64,000 nucleotides of DNA from Eubacterium sp. (GCA_017446095.1 JAFSRN010000008.1:186001-250000), one strand, 5' to 3'. Positions 16,972 to 25,381 are shown, counted from the stretch's first letter. The notes: a model not told the origin generated them from the sequence alone. Translations and numbers: made by a program.

Positions 16972-17263
16972 AAAATGTTAGATCTTTTTATTTGTGGATT
17001 ATGAACAAATGTTTCGAATAATATGTTTAAAAAACACACTTGAGTCCCAATATGTAGTGGTTTCGGACTTTAGCACGTTAGGGTGACAAATTGAATTATT
17101 GTTTACTTTTAGAAAAAATAATTTTAGTAAAATCTCTAATTGTAATTATTTTGACTAAAGAAGGATATAAAACACAGCATATAGTGTGATAAGCTCGTAT
17201 ATATCTACACTATATTCAATATATTGTATTTATGAATTGTAGTAAGTTTTGTGATAGAGAAAT

Positions 17264-17305
17264 AACAAAAAGGTAGAAGTTAACCCACTACCTTTTTGTG
17301 TTATT
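17264..17305. terminator. bidirectional terminator
   Basis: AACAAAAAGGTAG and CTACCTTTTTGTGTT form a long AT-rich stem with an 11-nt loop just past the excisionase stop. Confidence 0.75.
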
Positions 17306-17792
17306 TGCGACATTTTTCCATTTCACCTGTAGCACATCTATTTACCCACTTTTTCAGTTCATCTTTTGGAATTAGGCAGCGCCTGCCGATCTGGAGAACG
17401 GGGAAGGTTTTGTCCTTTTTCAAGAGGTAGTACAGGTGGTTCTGCGAAATTCGCAGTATCTCTGCTGTTTCGGGAACGGTGAGCATCGGCGGCATATCTT
17501 CAAAGCGTTTCCACATAGTTGCCTCCTTTATGTCGGTTACTTCTTCTCTGATTATCGTTGCGATGGCGAAGCCCTCCTTGAAGATTTCTTCTTCCACTAT
17601 CAGCGACATCATATCCCATTCTTTTGTATACTTATCGAACAGGAGTTGCTGAGTTTCCGTCAGTATTTCTTCAAGTTCTTTCTGCGCTTCGCTGACGCGC
17701 GTCGTTGCAGTTTTATAGTCCTTGCGTTCAGACAGCCGTTCCAATTCACACGGATTAATATTTCCGTTGTATAAGTTTTCAAGCGTAGTCAT
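17301..17792 (-). CDS. DUF6809-like protein fused in frame to an HTH_17 excisionase
   Basis: A 163-residue frame starting at ATG 17792 (AAAGGAGTGATACG before it). Residues 1-90 resemble the DUF6809 proteins often found upstream of ICE excisionases (LENLYNGNINP opening). Residues 93-163 are a complete excisionase: TVPETAEILRISQNHLYYLL HTH and IPKDELKKW wing. A perfect internal ribosome site (AAAGGAGG at 17521-17528) stands before an in-frame ATG at 17516, so a separate 71-residue Xis can also be made. Loss of the stop between two formerly separate genes explains the layout. No integrase follows; CBASS genes occupy that place. Confidence 0.8.
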   Translation of the reverse strand: MTTLENLYNGNINPCELERLSERKDYKTATTRVSEAQKELEEILTETQQLLFDKYTKEWDMMSLIVEEEIFKEGFAIATIIREEVTDIKEATMWKRFEDMPPMLTVPETAEILRISQNHLYYLLKKDKTFPVLQIGRRCLIPKDELKKWVNRCATGEMEKCRK

Positions 17793-17907
17793 CGTATCAC
17801 TCCTTTGTAACACAAACAAATACCACACCGCCACCCGAAAGTCCAGAAGAAAAACAGCCGATTCCAACGAATCGACTGTAAATCTACATTTGATATTATG
17901 CAACTAA

Positions 17908-18852
17908 CTAATCAAAAACATCATTTATTGAATATGTTATTTCTTTTCCGTAAAAATAACCTTTAGCACACGTTGCTTTAGTGTTTGCAACATCTGGATC
18001 ATCTTCAATAAACTTGTTCAAAAAAAGCTCATTTATATTGTTTAATACTATATGAATATTTTTGACTAGTAATAGTCCTGAATCAATATGATTAAAGAAC
18101 ACATCGTTGGTAATAGCCAAAATAAACGGTTTTTTCTTTCCATGTCCTTTAGGTTTGATATTTGGAAATAATAAATCAAATGGGTTTTTATCTTTGTCTT
18201 TTATAGCAATTCTTATAGCTTGTTGAGCAGCTTCACACTTATTAATATCAATTAAAGTACAGTTTGCTGATATATCGCCTTCTTTATCAACATTAATTGT
18301 GAAGATTTTTGAAGAAAAATCCAGGTACCTTTCACATAAGTTTGACGATTCACTGTATCTTCCATTTGTGAAATGTGCCACTCTATTCCTTAACATATAT
18401 ATTTCCCAAAACAAACCTGGTGTATTCCTTGAAGGAAAGAAATCATTTAATTGTTTTTCTCCAAAATTATTGCAAAGGGCAGCCTTTTGGTCGCCCTCAA
18501 TTATGACACTAAATGAAGACACAAGTGCGTCAAAATAATACGCCGCTACTTCAAGTGTTTCATTTGGCATTGTTGTAACACCATTTTCATTTAAAACATT
18601 AGAATAGTGTTCCAAACCAGAAATCATATTCTGCAAATACTTATCAATAAAATACAGAACTTTGTTTTCTTTATAAACAAAATCATTCCATATTTCGTTA
18701 ATGTCATATCTTACCCTTGTTTCTTGACCTATTGGATTATCTCTTAACTTTTTGTTCATACAAGGAATAAACATAATATGTGATTGCTGAAGTATTTTTT
18801 GATTATTGTTTAATGCTTCTTTTGCTTTATTTACATATTCATCATAATTCAA
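17908..18852 (-). CDS. hypothetical protein with HEPN-like motif
   Basis: About 314 residues, soluble, mostly helical; no family firmly recognised. The segment LRNRVAHF (near residue 180) fits the R-x4-H signature of HEPN RNases and of related helical domains in defence genes. The start is uncertain: a GTG at 18861 is too near the GAGG, while TTG 18852 is well spaced (GAGGTGAAAAGA), so I use the latter. It lies between the excisionase and TipAS genes, on the same strand, in an island rich in defence genes. The HEPN reading is tentative. Confidence 0.6.
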   Translation of the reverse strand: MNYDEYVNKAKEALNNNQKILQQSHIMFIPCMNKKLRDNPIGQETRVRYDINEIWNDFVYKENKVLYFIDKYLQNMISGLEHYSNVLNENGVTTMPNETLEVAAYYFDALVSSFSVIIEGDQKAALCNNFGEKQLNDFFPSRNTPGLFWEIYMLRNRVAHFTNGRYSESSNLCERYLDFSSKIFTINVDKEGDISANCTLIDINKCEAAQQAIRIAIKDKDKNPFDLLFPNIKPKGHGKKKPFILAITNDVFFNHIDSGLLLVKNIHIVLNNINELFLNKFIEDDPDVANTKATCAKGYFYGKEITYSINDVFD

Positions 18853-18944
18853 TCTTTTCACCTCTTGCCGTTTTGTCCTGTATAATTATTCACAGTTGTT
18901 CATATCCTTAAACAACAAAACAGTTAAGATTTGACGCTCTCCAA

Positions 18945-19322
18945 TTAATATACAATATAGTATTCAATAGCCTTTGAAACAAATTCAGCAGTGCCTTCAC
19001 CGACAGCATTATCAATGTTTGTTTTGAACTCGCCGTCGGCAACATACATTTTGCCAAGCCCTGCAAGAATTTCGTTAGGGCAAGTGTAGAAATTTTCAGT
19101 GATATAGTCCTGCAATTTCTTTACAAGCGCCTGCGCCGCCTCATCGGAAGGATAACAATCAAGCGCACCAAATTTACAGAAAATATCCATTATGCCCTGT
19201 TGCAACGCATCGTTATCCACCGCGCTGCGGCTTTTGCTTTTCTCTCTGTATTCCTGAAATGCATCGGTATCACCCCACCGCATCTCAGCTAGTTTTTCGT
19301 AATTGTTAAAATCAGGTTTCAT
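18945..19322 (-). CDS. stand-alone TipAS (antibiotic-recognition) domain
   Basis: 125 residues matching the C-terminal TipAS domain of MerR-type TipA regulators (NYEKLAEMRWGDTDAFQEY opening; GLGKMYVADGEF near the end). In TipAL/TipAS proteins this domain binds thiopeptide antibiotics; normally a MerR HTH precedes it. Here no HTH coding sequence is left upstream, yet GAGGGTATAAA stands right before ATG 19322, so the domain can be translated on its own. It may act as a drug-sequestering protein like TipAS, or be a decaying fragment. Confidence 0.75.
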   Translation of the reverse strand: MKPDFNNYEKLAEMRWGDTDAFQEYREKSKSRSAVDNDALQQGIMDIFCKFGALDCYPSDEAAQALVKKLQDYITENFYTCPNEILAGLGKMYVADGEFKTNIDNAVGEGTAEFVSKAIEYYIVY

Positions 19323-19414
19323 TTTATACCCTCATATTATCTGTTTAAATACATTTTTTGCTATATAATAAATAAAAAGGTACATATCGCTATTGTTAAA
19401 TTTTACACCTGACT

Positions 19415-20094
19415 TTATATAGAATCCCAATCTATATCTGTTCCTTTTTCTTTCCTAGTTAAAATGTCTTCTTTCATTTTACTAATTTTGATTGGCAAAG
19501 AATATAAATAATCTATAATAGTTCCTAAATATCTTATAATCTGTTCGACTTGATATGGATAATACTTAACATTGTCTGCATGTGCTGCATCATTACCAGT
19601 TTGTCTAATAATCCAACACGCATCATCTAACATATCTGGTAAAACTTTTTGTCAATTAGATATTGAATTTTTGATTCCAAATTTTTACCAACAGCATTTT
19701 TATCTTTGCAAATCATTTCAAGGGTTCGTCTTAAAGAGAGTAAACAAATCGACCAATCTATTCCCTTGGTTTTTATTGCCGATTCAAAAGCATCGCATAT
19801 TTCATCTGGCACACCAGTATAATCCGCATATTGACTTGGATATTCTATTATTTCATCATGATAGTTATCTGGCATACCGATGTCCCAACACTCTCTAACT
19901 AATGTTGGCTTATCACAAACTGGACATCTGTATAAACACCACTCATCTTTTCCAAAAACTGTCTCTCCAATAATAAAACCTTCTTCGTTTTTTTCTTCGT
20001 AAACATCTTCATGTACAGTTGAATCGACAAACTCTAACAATCCTTTATTACCACAATGATAACAAGTGTATATTTTCCCTTTTATTACATCCAT
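19415..20094 (-). pseudogene. DUF4145-type protein, interrupted by a frameshift
   Basis: Starts at ATG 20094 behind GAGGAGTAAAAATT. The first 155 codons carry two CxxC pairs (CYHCG and CPVC), probably a zinc ribbon, then an SLRRTLEMIC helix. The frame then stops, and the family's next segment (LPDMLDDACWIIRQTGNDAAH, 19415-19650 region) continues in another frame. One extra T in the TTTT run (plus strand AAAA at 19641-19644) would restore a single 226-residue DUF4145 protein. It is either a real frameshift, a slippage site (AAAAAGTTTT) or a sequencing indel. DUF4145 domains are common in defence proteins. Confidence 0.75.
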
Positions 20095-20187
20095 AATTTT
20101 TACTCCTCATTGCTCATTAAATAATCCGAATAATAGGCCTCAAAACAATTCAGCTCGTTTTTCGATATCGAGGCCAATAACTCCTAC

Positions 20188-22164
20188 CTATATTTCCTGT
20201 ATTCCAATTTCTTTAAAATAGTTATATGTTCCATCATAGAATTCTTTTGCGCGCGTTTGGTCGGTGTTGCTGCCTTCGGGAATAAAGATGGCCATACCCT
20301 GACGCGCACGTGTTAACAGAACGCGGTAAGCATTTTTAAGGTATAGAATATTATCTTCATTTCTTACAACATTCCATTTGCTTCCACTGAAATGATTATA
20401 TGTCCATTCGCCGTTGACGAATCGAAAATCTGCATCCCAAGCAACAAGGGTGTAATCAAGCTCAAGCCCTTGAATATCAAATTCAGTTACAACATCCTCA
20501 AGCATATAACTTGAGCGCACATCGTCTTTTCCGTTTAAGAACCAATTTGCAACGCTGATTTCATTTTTAACAAAGATACCTTCTGGCTTTAAACGCAAAG
20601 CACCGCTTGACGCTATCAATCCGTAACGTGTTGTGCCTTGACACTGAGCTTTTACCCATTCTTTCGCCTTTTCCAAATCGCGTGTGAGCACAACGGGATA
20701 TTTGTCCTTAATGCGCTCGCAGAGTTCTTTTGCATTTTCAGTATCGACATCAAGTATTGCTTTTACAAGAGCGGCGAGGTCTGGTGTGCGGAAGGAACGA
20801 ACAGAGGTCGCCAGATGCAGCCTATCATTTTCAATCACGTTCAGGTCCGCAATCATTTCGTCCCACTCATAATCTCTGCGATATTCAGTATCGTTGAGCT
20901 GAGGGGTAACGTAAACATCCCAATCGGGGAAGGAACGACGGAGCGAATCAAACCATTCGGGCAGTCCTGCCTCACCGCTGTTAATTTCCTGGCCGCCACC
21001 AACAAGACAAATGATTACCGCCCAGTCATCGTGCCTATCCATCGTACTGATAAGAAACTCCGGCTCGCTGTATTCAAAATCCGGAACGCCCTTTTTAGTT
21101 TTCATAAAGTTCGCTATTTGCGCATTCGTCCATGCGCGCTGAGCCTCATCAAAAATCGCAACTCTTTCGGGCGGCTTGTTGTCATTGCCGACAAACGAGT
21201 CGCGGTATTTATGAATAATCTGAATAAATGCACTTGTCTCACGGAGCGCATTGCTCTTTGTGATTTTTTCTTCTCTTGCCTTTGCTTGCGCCACTTTATC
21301 GCGCGCCAACGCTTCTTGCAAGACAGTTACAAGAGGATAATTACCTGAAAGAAAAACCGCGTGTTCACCTGCATGCGCGTCGGAACGTTCAATCGCAATG
21401 TTCAGTCCTACCAGTGTTTTGCCTGCGCCAGGCACACCAGTTACAAAGCATATAGATTTACGATTATTGGTTTTACTGTATTCAATAATCTTGTTTATTT
21501 CATCGGTGGTTACAGTCAGATTTTCAGCACCTGCGTCGCTACGAGTGATGTCGTGAACATTGTGTCCGCGGTATAGCGCTTGGGCAGCTTCAACAATTGT
21601 CGGTGTTGGGAGGCATTCTGAGTTCTCCCAAGCAACATAATCAAAAGCTGGCTCTATGTAACGGCTTGTGACCATAGCAATAGCTGTTCTGATATTATCA
21701 ACATTACACTTAATTGGCTCAATAATACGATTAACTTCTTTTACAACAATCGGAGCCGCTTCAGCGCGAGTTGAAATCATTATCGGTACAAGAAGTTTAT
21801 TATGACTTTCCTTTTGGAAGTTACGCAAATCAAGTGCGTAATCATACACTTGGTCATAGGTCGAAGCGCGATACTCGGTATCGCCACACTTAAATTCAAG
21901 CAAAAAAACTATGTTTTTAAAGAGCACCACAGCATCAACACGTTTGCCCATACGTGGAATTGTATACTCAAAAATAACCCTGCCTTCATTGAAAAAGGCG
22001 AGTTGTTCTTTCAGTATTTCTATTTCTTCTTCCCAAGTATTATTCTGCAGGATTGAAACATCGGCGGAAATGTTGTTCTCGTGAATAATGCCGAGAATCT
22101 CCTCTTTTGACTGCCTCAAAAACTGCTCAACTGAAGCGGAATAATAGCATCTCAGATTTCTCAT
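20188..22164 (-). CDS. DUF2075 superfamily-1-type helicase/ATPase with nuclease-like N-terminus
   Basis: 658 residues. The N-terminal region contains RVDAVVLF...FLLEFKCG (D77, E90, K92), which has the spacing of a PD-(D/E)xK nuclease core. It is followed by a P-loop GVPGAGKT (243-250), a Walker B AIFDEAQRAW (about 338-347), the Q-E-I motif and a C-terminal VLLTRARQGM helicase end typical of DUF2075. Such proteins are found beside restriction-modification and other defence genes. It starts at ATG 22164 behind GAGGAAAAGTAGC, 1 bp after the XRE gene, so the two form an operon. Catalytic activity of the nuclease part is inference. Confidence 0.9.
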   Translation of the reverse strand: MRNLRCYYSASVEQFLRQSKEEILGIIHENNISADVSILQNNTWEEEIEILKEQLAFFNEGRVIFEYTIPRMGKRVDAVVLFKNIVFLLEFKCGDTEYRASTYDQVYDYALDLRNFQKESHNKLLVPIMISTRAEAAPIVVKEVNRIIEPIKCNVDNIRTAIAMVTSRYIEPAFDYVAWENSECLPTPTIVEAAQALYRGHNVHDITRSDAGAENLTVTTDEINKIIEYSKTNNRKSICFVTGVPGAGKTLVGLNIAIERSDAHAGEHAVFLSGNYPLVTVLQEALARDKVAQAKAREEKITKSNALRETSAFIQIIHKYRDSFVGNDNKPPERVAIFDEAQRAWTNAQIANFMKTKKGVPDFEYSEPEFLISTMDRHDDWAVIICLVGGGQEINSGEAGLPEWFDSLRRSFPDWDVYVTPQLNDTEYRRDYEWDEMIADLNVIENDRLHLATSVRSFRTPDLAALVKAILDVDTENAKELCERIKDKYPVVLTRDLEKAKEWVKAQCQGTTRYGLIASSGALRLKPEGIFVKNEISVANWFLNGKDDVRSSYMLEDVVTEFDIQGLELDYTLVAWDADFRFVNGEWTYNHFSGSKWNVVRNEDNILYLKNAYRVLLTRARQGMAIFIPEGSNTDQTRAKEFYDGTYNYFKEIGIQEI

Positions 22165-22165
22165 G

Positions 22166-22378
22166 CTACTTTTCCTCTATGAACAGTTTATAGGTTTCTA
22201 TACCGAGCGCGTCTGCAATACGCTGTATATTTTCAAGCGAAATGCTGCGACGATAGCACTCAATCGCGCTGATGTATGTTCTGTGTAGTCCACACATCTC
22301 TGCAAATTTTTCCTGTGAAACGCCAAGCTCTGATCTATATTTCTTAACATTAGAACCAAAAACATAAAGGATGTCCAT
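22166..22378 (-). CDS. XRE-family HTH regulator
   Basis: A 70-residue Cro/C1-type HTH: RSELGVSQEKFAEMCGLHRTYISAIE carries the recognition helix, followed by LENIQRIADALGI. It is immediately upstream of and co-transcribed with the DUF2075 gene, and probably represses the pair or acts as its modification-independent controller, as C proteins do for restriction systems. A control role is inferred from the pairing. Confidence 0.9.
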   Translation of the reverse strand: MDILYVFGSNVKKYRSELGVSQEKFAEMCGLHRTYISAIECYRRSISLENIQRIADALGIETYKLFIEEK

Positions 22379-22479
22379 AAAAAATCACCACCACTAAAAT
22401 TATAGCAGCGGTGAACACAATAATTCTACATATAATAAGTATCATTTACATTGCAAATGAAGCTGGTTTTATGTTTGCT

Positions 22480-23643
22480 TTAAGTTGTTTTTCTCATGGA
22501 TTCCTTTTGTGCATTTATAGCAAGCCTTTTAATGCCTTTTTTATCAAAATTAATAGTAATGGAATTACCAATAACGTCCGTTACTGTTCCGTTCCCAAAT
22601 CGTATATGCTCAACTCTATCACCTATTTCATATCCTTGTGATAGTTCCTTTAATTCCTCTCGCTGTTTTGATTTTTCTTCTTCTTTTTTTCTTTTTTCTT
22701 CAAGTTCCGCCTTTTCGCGTTTCTCTCTTTCGGTCCTTAATCTTTCTTCGAGTTTGCGGCGCTTTTCGAGTTCTTCAGCTTCAACATTTTTATTCCATTC
22801 TTCTATTTCTTTTCTTCGTTTTTCAGCAGCCTCTATTTGTCTCTTTTCTTCATCTGCTCTTTCTTGTTTCAGTTTTTCAAATGCAGCTGCTTTTTTGGCT
22901 AAGAAGTTTTCGAATTCTTCTTTAAACTCTGGAACGGTAAGCATACCATTGACGAATTCTAATTTGCTTATAGGGTATTGGCGAGTGAAAACCTTTGGAT
23001 AGTTTGATGAATACAAAGGTCGACCATTATAAAAGTATTCTTTTGTATCCATTTTATATAAGGTAATGCTTTCTCCCTTTAAATCAATCGTTATTATTGA
23101 ATTGTCAAAAGTTTCATTAATAGAGAAGCGCTTGGCGAAATTCATTTCTGATTCATCAATAACACTATTCTCGCCCGAATCCGTTACAATCCAGATAACC
23201 GGAATAGACTCTTCTTTATACTTGATGAAAAAGTCGTCAATTCTATTAGCACTTGAAAATTTAGTAATAATTTGAACGGCATATTGTTTGTTATTTGAAT
23301 GTAATACAAGGTGCGTATAGTGTCCCTGTATTAGTTTAACATCCATTTGAACATCATAGTTTTTGCTTTTAAAACAAGAATATAGTATTCTTTTTATATT
23401 TTTAGTTGTTTCGCTTGTTGCGTTATCATATTTTTCATATGCACAATCAGAGTTGTTTAGGTGGGCAAAATATGCTTCTTTCTTTTCCCCATGGCAATAC
23501 CTTAAAACCCGATGCGTGCAATACTCATCAGGACATAAAAGTTCTTTTCTTCCGCTTGCTTTTCTTATTGCTTTCTCGAATTCATATTTTTCAGCAATAT
23601 CAAAAGCAACAATTTCTTTTCCGTTCCAAATAGCCTTTTCCAT
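22480..23643 (-). CDS. CoiA-like nuclease / coiled-coil / tudor-like fusion protein
   Basis: 387 residues in three parts. Residues 1-220 resemble competence CoiA-like nuclease proteins, with a zinc-ribbon-like CPDEYCTH...H..C segment near the N-terminus. Residues about 240-345 are a Glu/Lys/Arg-rich coiled coil. The last 45 residues (GDRVEHIRFGNGTV, INFDKKGIKRL) match the tudor-like domain at the C-terminus of PcrA/UvrD helicases, which contacts RNA polymerase. ATG 23643 is used because GGAGGCGAAAT precedes it. A plausible DNA-acting defence or repair factor; the combination is unusual. Confidence 0.7.
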   Translation of the reverse strand: MEKAIWNGKEIVAFDIAEKYEFEKAIRKASGRKELLCPDEYCTHRVLRYCHGEKKEAYFAHLNNSDCAYEKYDNATSETTKNIKRILYSCFKSKNYDVQMDVKLIQGHYTHLVLHSNNKQYAVQIITKFSSANRIDDFFIKYKEESIPVIWIVTDSGENSVIDESEMNFAKRFSINETFDNSIITIDLKGESITLYKMDTKEYFYNGRPLYSSNYPKVFTRQYPISKLEFVNGMLTVPEFKEEFENFLAKKAAAFEKLKQERADEEKRQIEAAEKRRKEIEEWNKNVEAEELEKRRKLEERLRTEREKREKAELEEKRKKEEEKSKQREELKELSQGYEIGDRVEHIRFGNGTVTDVIGNSITINFDKKGIKRLAINAQKESMRKTT

Positions 23644-23660
23644 ATTTCGCCTCCGTAATT

Positions 23661-23708
23661 GCAACGGGAACGGTGCAGGTTCCTGTTGTTGCTGCAGGTT
23701 CCCGTTGC
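23661..23708. repeat. perfect 11-bp inverted repeat upstream of the CoiA-like gene
   Basis: GCAACGGGAAC (23661-23671) and GTTCCCGTTGC (23698-23708) are perfect complements with a 26-nt loop containing a second CTGCAGG/GGTGCAGG similarity. It lies 18 bp before the CoiA-like start, in its 5' untranslated region, and may control its expression. Confidence 0.6.
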
Positions 23709-23854
23709 AAGAAAGGGTATTGCCCCGTTAGCAATATCTCTTTCTGAGGTCAATGTATCATAATTCTTGTCGATTGTAAACAGAAACTGAAACAAGGTCC
23801 AAATTATCGGACAATAGGCATAAAAATAACCGAACTCGGCTGAGTTCGGTTTCG

Positions 23855-24097
23855 TCATTCTATTTCCTGTTCAAGATTGCGGAAGGTGTCGGTATAAAAG
23901 AAGTCAACGATTGAAATTTCAAGTCCGTCGCAGATTTTCTTTATCGTTACGACGCCGGGATTCTTGCTTTGGTTATAAATAATTGATTTAACTGTCGTGT
24001 ACGGAATTCCCGAAAGCGCTGCAAGTTTGCAGGGCGTTATATTCTTCTCATAACAAAGCTCAAGAATTCTTTGCTTTGTTGCTTCTGCCATATTCAA
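23855..24097 (-). CDS. XRE-family HTH regulator
   Basis: About 79 residues: ATKQRILELCYEKNITPCKLA then GIPYTTVKSIIYNQSKNPGVVTI is a standard Cro/C1 HTH of the small Clostridial type, ending in an acidic FRNLEQEIE tail. AGGAGTG lies 7 nt before a TTG at 24097 and 13 nt before ATG 24091; I give the TTG start. It diverges in function from the neighbouring Spo0A-C-like protein, and its targets are unknown. Confidence 0.85.
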   Translation of the reverse strand: MNMAEATKQRILELCYEKNITPCKLAALSGIPYTTVKSIIYNQSKNPGVVTIKKICDGLEISIVDFFYTDTFRNLEQEIE

Positions 24098-24166
24098 AAT
24101 AATCACTCCTATCGAAATTATCATAACAATTTCAACAGGAGCGCATAGACTATATATAGTAAATTA

Positions 24167-24334
24167 TTACGATATATAGTCTTTTTTGACTTTTGCGGCG
24201 CACATTGCGATAAAGGCTGCAGGGTGCATATCAAGTCCCGCCGCTTTGATAGCCGCGCGGATTTCTCTGTCCACCTCTTTGGGCGTGGTATTTTCTTCCT
24301 TTGCTACTGCTTTGAGCAGTTTTCTGTATCCCAT
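24167..24334 (-). CDS. 55-residue Spo0A C-terminal-like microprotein
   Basis: Begins MGYRKLLKAVAKEENTTPKE (ATG 24334, AAAGGAGGTTGAAGC before it) and continues VDREIRAAIKAAGLD, ending at TAA 24167. The VxREIxxAI core resembles the piece of the Spo0A C-terminal domain seen in small proteins annotated as Spo0A-C-like in Clostridia. It lacks a receiver domain. It could compete for Spo0A partners or simply share a helix pattern. The strong ribosome site and good codon use support it being real. Confidence 0.75.
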   Translation of the reverse strand: MGYRKLLKAVAKEENTTPKEVDREIRAAIKAAGLDMHPAAFIAMCAAKVKKDYIS

Positions 24335-24498
24335 GCTTCAACCTCCTTTCGAAGCAATTGTATAATATATAGTCTATCATATTTTGTCGAAATCGGGTGG
24401 AGTTGAAATATTTTTTAGTCATGTTAATAATTACAACGGATTTCAGTTTCAAAAACGCGAAAGCAAAAAGGCTTATTTTTTCCTCCCGAAAAAGGGCC

Positions 24499-24545
24499 TT
24501 TCTTTCTTTTTGTCTACATTTGATGGGGTACGGTACTCCACGATA
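24499..24545 (+). repeat. degenerate direct repeat, copy 1
   Basis: A TTCTTTCTTT run, then TTGTCTACATTTGATGGGGT and a GTACTCCA-type end. It closely resembles 24743-24790. Confidence 0.5.
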
Positions 24546-24742
24546 TGTATGCTGTCGGCTTTTCGCTACTGAAAAGTATAAAATGTAACGCTTTTTACGC
24601 CGAATACGGCATAAGGCGAGTATTATCCTTCCTTTGCCGACTTTGCGATTCAAACCCCTTGAAAACAGTGGCTTTGAAACCCCTAAAAGCGTTACTGTAT
24701 ACCCCTTAATTGATATCGGTTTTTACGCCCTTCATTTTTTGG

Positions 24743-24790
24743 CTTTTCTTTCTTTATTGTCCACATTTGATGAGGTAAGATAGTACATAA
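24743..24790 (+). repeat. degenerate direct repeat, copy 2
   Basis: TTCTTTCTTTATTGTCCACA, then TTTGATGAGGTAAG. The two copies are about 244 bp apart in a gene-free stretch (24,335-25,103). Function unknown. Confidence 0.5.
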
Positions 24791-24889
24791 TATGGGGTAG
24801 TTTCTTATCAGACTTGCTTATTATTCAAAAATGTGATATATAAGTATTGGCAATATTATTCTTTACTGATTGAACTAGGTAAACTATAA

Positions 24890-25095
24890 ATATGCTCCTA
24901 ACCCACAGATAATAGTTAATGCAGGGTATTCTGCAAACTAATGTTCAAAAGATTTGCAGGGCATTGGCGGCTTAAATAGGTTCCTCGGTGGACGGCTATA
25001 CTGTTTGCATTGCTAATCAGGAGATGGATTCCTGGGTTACCGAAAGGTTAAATCCAACGACGCTATTGAATGTAACTTTCTGTGGAGAAAGGAGA
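24890..25095 (+). ncRNA. candidate structured RNA or leader
   Basis: This gene-free stretch directly before the 64-residue gene has several stem candidates: TGCAGGGTATTCTGCA, CAGGAGATGGATTCCTG, and GGATT closed by AATCC around a TTACC-GAAA-GGTTAA hairpin with a GNRA tetraloop. It is less AT-rich than its surroundings. It may be an independent RNA or the 5' leader of the gene at 25,104. No known class was recognised. Confidence 0.35.
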
Positions 25096-25103
25096 TATAA
25101 GCT

Positions 25104-25298
25104 ATGGCTAAGAAAAAGAATGGCGTTTCAGGTAAAACGCACACTCAGGCACAGTTAGATAATTATGCTAATCAGCATAATCCTAACAACAAAGCTTACA
25201 AAGCCAACAAGCAAAATCAGCGAGCTCAGAAAAACAAGAAAGCTCCGTATGTTGACGATTTTGATTACAGTGGTTTTGGTCCGTTTTACTGGGATTAA
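25104..25298 (+). CDS. small conserved-type hydrophilic protein, 64 residues
   Basis: Begins MAKKKNGVSGKTHTQAQLDN and is rich in Asn, Gln and Lys, ending in aromatic/acidic DDFDYSGFGPFYWD. Proteins with the GVSGKTHTQAQLDNYANQHNPNN pattern recur in Clostridia, function unknown. The ribosome site is AAAGGAGATATAAGCT. It stands alone, with a terminator after it. Confidence 0.8.
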   Translation: MAKKKNGVSGKTHTQAQLDNYANQHNPNNKAYKANKQNQRAQKNKKAPYVDDFDYSGFGPFYWD

Positions 25299-25318
25299 AG
25301 CTTAGTATCTCAAAGAGG

Positions 25319-25349
25319 ACACCTGCTTATTACGAGGCAGGTGTTTTTC
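25319..25349 (+). terminator. terminator
   Basis: ACACCTGC, a 10-nt loop, GCAGGTGT, then TTTTCTTTT. Confidence 0.85.
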
Positions 25350-25365
25350 TTTTATTTAACATTTG

Positions 25366-25381
25366 TTATCATATATGATAA
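25366..25381. promoter_or_regulatory. palindrome upstream of phd-doc
   Basis: TTATCATATATGATAA is a perfect 16-bp palindrome 20 bp ahead of the -35 box, a possible second operator. Confidence 0.45.

Noticed and set aside
20638-21348. 236-codon plus-strand frame
   Set aside because: Shadow of the DUF2075 helicase gene.
23565-23858. 97-codon minus-strand frame through the inverted repeat
   Set aside because: Overlaps the CoiA-like gene and its leader, no ribosome site, low-quality composition.
24231-24653. 140-codon minus-strand frame
   Set aside because: Overlaps the Spo0A-C-like gene, which has the better ribosome site, and shows no family pattern.
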